Shown: positions 59,548-64,000 of the stretch, piece by piece
Layout of the letters: the number at the start of each line of letters is the position of its first letter
Numbering within the stretch: the first letter of the stretch is position 1
Source of the DNA: Candidatus Nitrotoga arctica
GTDB lineage: Bacteria > Pseudomonadota > Gammaproteobacteria > Burkholderiales > Gallionellaceae
DNA: 64,000 bases
Direction: 5' to 3'
Assembly: GCF_918378365.1 (NCBI RefSeq)
Contig: NZ_OU912926.1
Location: forward strand, 1,364,001-1,428,000
Position numbers and translations under genes: made by a program
The notes under the pieces: generated by a model
Database searches by the model: none
Seen by the model: only the letters and a program-made list of their open reading frames with translations
What the model was told of the DNA's origin: nothing

Positions 59548-61660
59548 GTAGCGCCCGTCCTTCGGGATGGGCGAGGATTGAAACACTAACAAAGACACAG
59601 GCGTAATCACCCCAGCCGGTGTAGCGCCCGTCCTTCGGGATGGGCGAGGATTGAAACTATGTAATACCCGTACAAAGTCTCCCATGGGAGAGTAGCGCCC
59701 GTCCTTCGGGATGGGCGAGGATTGAAACAAAAAATGATAATGAAGCGCTGCGCTCAATTGGTGTAGCGCCCGTCCTTCGGGATGGGCGAGGATTGAAACT
59801 TCCGTAAGGTATTAGGTAACCTTGACCATTAAGTAGCGCCCGTCCTTCGGGATGGGCGAGGATTGAAACGACCAATACCAGCAGAGCGCTGCGTAGCCAT
59901 AGAGTAGCGCCCGTCCTTCGGGATGGGCGAGGATTGAAACTCTATAGACGATCCGCTAAGAGGCACTACGCTACGTAGCGCCCGTCCTTCGGGATGGGCG
60001 AGGATTGAAACCTACTAGCACTGCCTTTGTAAGGCCCTTTGTAATGGTAGCGCCCGTCCTTCGGGATGGGCGAGGATTGAAACACATTCACCGGCGTCAG
60101 TATATTGGCTGATGGACTGTAGCGCCCGTCCTTCGGGATGGGCGAGGATTGAAACACTGCGCTGACCAGTTGTTACGAGTGGCTTCTCGGTAGCGCCCGT
60201 CCTTCGGGATGGGCGAGGATTGAAACAGGCATTCCAGAATTTTTGGGTATGATCTTCGGCGTAGCGCCCGTCCTTCGGGATGGGCGAGGATTGAAACCAA
60301 TACTTTGCATTATACCAATGCGCCGCGCTCCCGTAGCGCCCGTCCTTCGGGATGGGCGAGGATTGAAACCATCTGTCCTGCCATCCGTGCCAAGGATCTC
60401 TTAGTAGCGCCCGTCCTTCGGGATGGGCGAGGATTGAAACACATGGACACTCACGGCAATTTTTAAATTTAATCGTAGCGCCCGTCCTTCGGGATGGGCG
60501 AGGATTGAAACACCTATATACGAAAGAACGCCATCAAGATAAATGGTAGCGCCCGTCCTTCGGGATGGGCGAGGATTGAAACACAGATGTTTACTTAATT
60601 CCACTCGAAACCGGCGTAGCGCCCGTCCTTCGGGATGGGCGAGGATTGAAACATCTGCACAGTGGAGTCTGATATCGATAGGCATTGGTAGCGCCCGTCC
60701 TTCGGGATGGGCGAGGATTGAAACAGAGATTTCAATGTGGGCTTATCAAGCAAACCTGCGTAGCGCCCGTCCTTCGGGATGGGCGAGGATTGAAACAGGT
60801 GTAAGCACTATTTTCCAGTCGTCCTGCATACGTAGCGCCCGTCCTTCGGGATGGGCGAGGATTGAAACAGTTTATTGGAACCCTTCAAGCACTCTCAGAA
60901 TGGGTAGCGCCCGTCCTTCGGGATGGGCGAGGATTGAAACATTGATCAGGCAGCAGGGCAAATGAGTGCGCCTTGTAGCGCCCGTCCTTCGGGATGGGCG
61001 AGGATTGAAACACCAAGCAGGGCTGCCACTGACCGTATGAAAAACGTAGCGCCCGTCCTTCGGGATGGGCGAGGATTGAAACTTCCCAAACCAGGATTTC
61101 CTCTTCCGGGTTTACAAGTAGCGCCCGTCCTTCGGGATGGGCGAGGATTGAAACGAGCAATGCTTTGCTTTGCGTGGCATCCAACCCGAGTAGCGCCCGT
61201 CCTTCGGGATGGGCGAGGATTGAAACATTTTCACATGCAAAAGCCGTCAAAGTAACTTAATGTAGCGCCCGTCCTTCGGGATGGGCGAGGATTGAAACCG
61301 ACAAGCGCATTCCCAGTAGTAGCGCCTGCCCACGTAGCGCCCGTCCTTCGGGATGGGCGAGGATTGAAACCACCAATTCGGCGCGTTCTCACCAATGTCC
61401 GGCAGCCGGTAGCGCCCGTCCTTCGGGATGGGCGAGGATTGAAACTAGTGCCGTAATGATCTGGCCTTTGCCTGCTTCTGTAGCGCCCGTCCTTCGGGAT
61501 GGGCGAGGATTGAAACTTGCTTAGAGCAAGGACAGAGCTATATTTCAATGAGTAGCGCCCGTCCTTCGGGATGGGCGAGGATTGAAACAAACCTTTGCTA
61601 TTTTAGAGACCGTAGCCAAATCGGTAGCGCCCGTCCTTCGGGACGGGTGCTGCCAGTTTC
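59548..61660 (+). CRISPR. Type I-C CRISPR array: 30 repeats, 29 spacers
   Basis: The 37-nt repeat begins GTAGCGCCCGTCC and ends GGCGAGGATTGAAAC. Twenty-nine copies appear identical and the 30th (61624) is degenerate after CTTCGGGA. Repeat starts run 59548, 59621, 59692 ... 61480, 61552, 61624. Spacers are mostly 33-36 nt, with one of 38 nt (61371-61408). The repeat forms a 9-bp stem (CGCCCGTCC/GGATGGGCG, one G-U pair) closed by a C(UUCG)G tetraloop. The GATTGAAAC end is the 5' handle left by Cas5c. No spacer matched another part of this window by eye. Confidence 0.98.
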
Positions 61661-61704
61661 GACCTCACTATTCCTCTCTGAGTAAGCGTTTGGCGTTTGA
61701 ATAA

Positions 61705-63075
61705 TTAATTTTGTGACTGTTTAAAAATGGAGGGATCGAGTTGATGCCTCTGGAGTAATTTATAGAACTCAGTTCGGTTGCGTTTGGCTAAACCTGCAGC
61801 TTTGGTCACATTACCTGCCGTAATTTTTAGCACACGTACCAGATAATCTCTTTCGAAGTGCCTGCGCGCATCTTCGAACGAAACTAACCCTTCTTCTTCT
61901 TTTTGCATGGCATCGTAAATCAGCACGGGAGAAATGAGGGGAGCAGTGCCTAACACAACGCATTGTTCGACAATATTCATCAGTTGGCGCACGTTGCCAG
62001 GCCACGACGCACGAACCAGCATTTCCATTGCATCAGGAGAAAATCCATTAATCTCTTTATCGTATTTTGCGCAAAGCACACTGAGAAAATGGTTTGCCAG
62101 CAGAGGGATATCTTCTCGTCGTTGTGATAATGCAGGGATTGTCAGCGCTACAACTTTTAGTCGGTAATAGAGATCCTCGCGAAAGCTGCCTGTACTGATT
62201 TCAGTCAGAAGGTCCCGGTGGGTAGCAGAAATAATGCGTACATCCACCGGAATCGTCTGCACTGATCCTACAGGGCGTACTTGTCTTTCTTGGAGAACTC
62301 GTAACAATTTGACCTGGAGCGGAAGCGGCATATCGCCAATTTCATCCAGAAGAAGCGTGCCTCCTTCTGCCAATTGAAACAAGCCCTTGTGATCACGAAC
62401 TGCGCCGGTAAACGCGCCTTTGACGTGCCCGAATAATTCTGATTCCAATAACTGTTCGGGAATTGCAGCACAATTGACGGCTACAAACGGCCGATCACGG
62501 CGCTTGGATGCATCGTGAATGGCATGGGCAAATAATTCCTTGCCGGCACCGCTTTCTCCGTAAATCAGCACGCTTGCATCGCCTTTTGCGACGAGTTCTG
62601 CTTTTGTGAGGATATCCTCCATCATGGCGCTTTGGGTAATGATATCTTTACGCCACGGTGCTTGAGATTCTTCTTTTTGGAGCGCAGTGCCAGGTACCAG
62701 TCTAAGAGCCTGAACAACCTGGGCCAGCAGAATTTTACTATCGAAAGGTTTAGTCAGATAGCCAAATACTCCTCGTTGCGTCGCGGCAACCGCATCAGGT
62801 ATCGTGCCATGTGCTGTTAGGATGATTACAGGCAAAGTAGGTATGGTGCGGTGAATATGTTCGAACAATTTCATTCCGTCCATGCCGCTCATTTGCATAT
62901 CGCTAATAACCAGTTGCGGGCGCGACACATCCAAATAATTAAGGGCTATCTCGGCACTTTGCGCCAATTCTGTTTTATATCCAGCGGCTGTCAAACGAAT
63001 GGAAAGCAGCTCTAGCAGGTCTGTATCATCGTCGACTATGAGGATTTTTGGATTAGATTCAATTATTTTTTGCAT
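61705..63075 (-). CDS. glrR: Sigma-54-dependent response regulator (QseF/GlrR-like)
   Basis: The 456-residue NtrC-type regulator has a receiver domain (residues 10-125) with phospho-acceptor Asp in [13 protein letters not shown], an AAA+ domain (Walker [18 protein letters not shown] loop [10 protein letters not shown], Walker [14 protein letters not shown]) and a C-terminal Fis-type helix-turn-helix ([26 protein letters not shown]). The GAFTGA loop that touches sigma-54 is intact. Walker A has Ala where Thr is common (GESGAGKE). It is downstream of a QseG-like lipoprotein and kinase gene, the qseE-qseG-qseF order. In enterobacteria this system controls envelope-stress genes and the small RNA glmY. 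Confidence 0.88.
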   Translation of the reverse strand: MQKIIESNPKILIVDDDTDLLELLSIRLTAAGYKTELAQSAEIALNYLDVSRPQLVISDMQMSGMDGMKLFEHIHRTIPTLPVIILTAHGTIPDAVAATQRGVFGYLTKPFDSKILLAQVVQALRLVPGTALQKEESQAPWRKDIITQSAMMEDILTKAELVAKGDASVLIYGESGAGKELFAHAIHDASKRRDRPFVAVNCAAIPEQLLESELFGHVKGAFTGAVRDHKGLFQLAEGGTLLLDEIGDMPLPLQVKLLRVLQERQVRPVGSVQTIPVDVRIISATHRDLLTEISTGSFREDLYYRLKVVALTIPALSQRREDIPLLANHFLSVLCAKYDKEINGFSPDAMEMLVRASWPGNVRQLMNIVEQCVVLGTAPLISPVLIYDAMQKEEEGLVSFEDARRHFERDYLVRVLKITAGNVTKAAGLAKRNRTEFYKLLQRHQLDPSIFKQSQN

Positions 63076-63077
63076 AC

Positions 63078-63635
63078 TTATGGCTTATCCCTGAGGATGA
63101 GATTTTTTTCCATACTCTTAATGTTATCAATCTGATTTTTCAAAACCTCAGAGTATTTTTGTTCTTCTTTCAACTTTTGCGATAGCTCATTCACACTGCC
63201 GTTAATGCGCTGCTGTTCAGCAAGTAGCATTAATAGTAAATGTTTGAAGCTACGCATGCCGGTCGACAATTTCGCATCTTTCGGCAATTCATTGAGCAGA
63301 TTAAGCGCAGCGCCAGTGTCACGGAAGGATGAGTTGGGCAATATAAGGAGTAGTGCTAATTCTGCTCGGGCAGTATCGCTTTTGGCCAATATTAGATTTT
63401 GTTTCGCTTTGTCATGTTCTTTAATCAGTTCTGTTACAGACATTTTTCGGATGTATTCGAAATATTGCATTAATACTTCCAGTTGGCTGGGTGCGATAAG
63501 AGGTTGAGGAGGTAACATTACTATAGGTGGCTGGTTCGCTGGTATGGCTGATATGACTGGTACGGTTGAACAAGCGTTCAGAGTGACCAATATTATTGTT
63601 AGAAAAACCCATGAATTTTTAGGGTTAATACTCAT
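63078..63635 (-). CDS. QseG-like lipoprotein
   Basis: The 185-residue lipoprotein has a lipobox LNAC at about residues 19-22 and a C-terminal coiled coil (LAEQQRINGSVNELSQKLKEEQKYSEVLKNQI). Between lies a helical segment with EVLMQYFEYIRKMSVTELIKEHDKAKQ, as in QseG/YfhG. In E. coli QseG sits in the outer membrane and switches on the kinase QseE. The start overlaps the kinase stop by one base (TAATG), and glrR begins 2 nt after the stop. The similarity is low, so position in the operon carries much of the assignment. Confidence 0.72.
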   Translation of the reverse strand: MSINPKNSWVFLTIILVTLNACSTVPVISAIPANQPPIVMLPPQPLIAPSQLEVLMQYFEYIRKMSVTELIKEHDKAKQNLILAKSDTARAELALLLILPNSSFRDTGAALNLLNELPKDAKLSTGMRSFKHLLLMLLAEQQRINGSVNELSQKLKEEQKYSEVLKNQIDNIKSMEKNLILRDKP

Positions 63636-64000
63636 TAGCTACTTTCTGGATCATGGATGGGCAAGGTAAGACGGAAATGGGTGCCTGCTGTACTTTGTTG
63701 CACTAGATCAATATTTCGACCATTAGCGAGAGCGTATTCACTATCGCTTCGCCGTTCAGAAGAGCGGTTTGCCTTGAGCTCAATATTGCCACCGTGAGCA
63801 AGAGCGTATTCACGCGCAATGGATAGTCCCAACCCCGTTCCCTTGACATGGCTATCAGGCATTCTTCGCCCCTGATAAAAGGGCTCAAATACTCTGTCCT
63901 GGTCGATTTCGTCTATGCCTGGACCGGCATCCATTATGTCCAGTTGTGCCGAATCGTCAACCTTGTTTGTCCATATTTTAATGCGACCGCCGGGCGGGGA
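63635..64000 (-). CDS. glrK: Sensor histidine kinase, C-terminal part (QseE/GlrK-like), window-truncated
   Basis: The minus-strand frame runs in from the window edge and encodes the end of a HATPase_c domain: GGRIKIWTNK, the G1 box MDAGPGIDEID, the F box VFEPFYQGRR, the G2 box GTGLGLSIAREYALAHGG and the end GTHFRLTLP. ATG 63934 is not the start; the frame continues to 64000. Between G2 and the last strand a 24-residue in-frame duplication is inserted (EYALAHGGNIEL... repeated as EYALANGRNIDL). It lies in an operon with the lipoprotein and regulator. Confidence 0.85.
   Translation of the reverse strand, partial: SPPGGRIKIWTNKVDDSAQLDIMDAGPGIDEIDQDRVFEPFYQGRRMPDSHVKGTGLGLSIAREYALAHGGNIELKANRSSERRSDSEYALANGRNIDLVQQSTAGTHFRLTLPIHDPESS

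Noticed and set aside
59366..59551. A 61-codon open frame over the CRISPR leader
   Set aside because: It overlaps the cas2 end and the leader, has no family similarity and runs into the first repeat.
59527..61590. Several open frames with repeated [10 protein letters not shown] or [10 protein letters not shown] peptides
   Set aside because: They are translations of the CRISPR repeats, not genes.

Overview
The window looks like a chromosomal segment of a Gram-negative betaproteobacterium, probably order Nitrosomonadales (Gallionellaceae or a relative; inference). The basis is the gene order aroA-cmk, rpsA, ihfB, lapA, lapB, pyrF, the Mla/YdbH/LpxO envelope genes, and a polar-type flagellar set flhB-flhA-flhF-flhG-fliA-motC-motD. 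No rRNA or tRNA gene was recognised.

Layout. 1-6.4 kb: housekeeping block (aroA-cmk fusion cut by the window edge, rpsA, ihfB, lapA, lapB, pyrF). 6.4-10.6 kb: LPS surface-sugar genes (an O-antigen ligase and three glycosyltransferases, one of the GT10 fucosyltransferase type). 10.6-21.9 kb, mostly minus strand: a DUF455 protein, rlmD, a VanZ-like protein, an exonuclease, ydbL-ynbE-ydbH, a DUF192 protein, sodB, ettA, lpxO and an AI-2E-family permease. 22.1-24.2 kb: a dead IS1595-like element with an intact IS630-family element inserted in it. 24.6-32.4 kb: the flagellar operon on the minus strand, with a second IS630 copy in opposite orientation just upstream of flhB. 34-40 kb: a tripartite heavy-metal RND efflux operon. 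40.4-43.4 kb: a membrane protein, htpX behind a sigma-32-like promoter, and mlaA. 43.8-51 kb: two TonB-dependent receptor units. The first is a CxxC-containing DUF2946-like small protein followed by a ZnuD-like receptor with an unusual PEGA-like N-terminus. The second is a receptor, a Cys-rich Asp-box beta-propeller and a thioredoxin-like protein behind a 17-bp palindrome.

51-61.7 kb: a complete type I-C CRISPR-Cas locus (cas3, cas5c, cas8c with a nested cas11c start, cas7c, cas4, cas1, cas2) and an array of 29 spacers on the leader side of cas2. Upstream of cas3 lie the frameshifted remnant of a WYL-domain regulator and a perfect 11-bp inverted repeat touching the cas3 ribosome binding site. 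61.7-64 kb: a QseE/QseG/QseF-like (GlrK/GlrR) two-component operon whose kinase has an in-frame internal duplication and runs off the window.

Most genes are familiar families. The parts with most scope for new biology are the metal-uptake units at 43.5-51 kb, the regulatory remnant and palindrome in front of the cas operon, and the nested insertion sequences that flank the flagellar operon.
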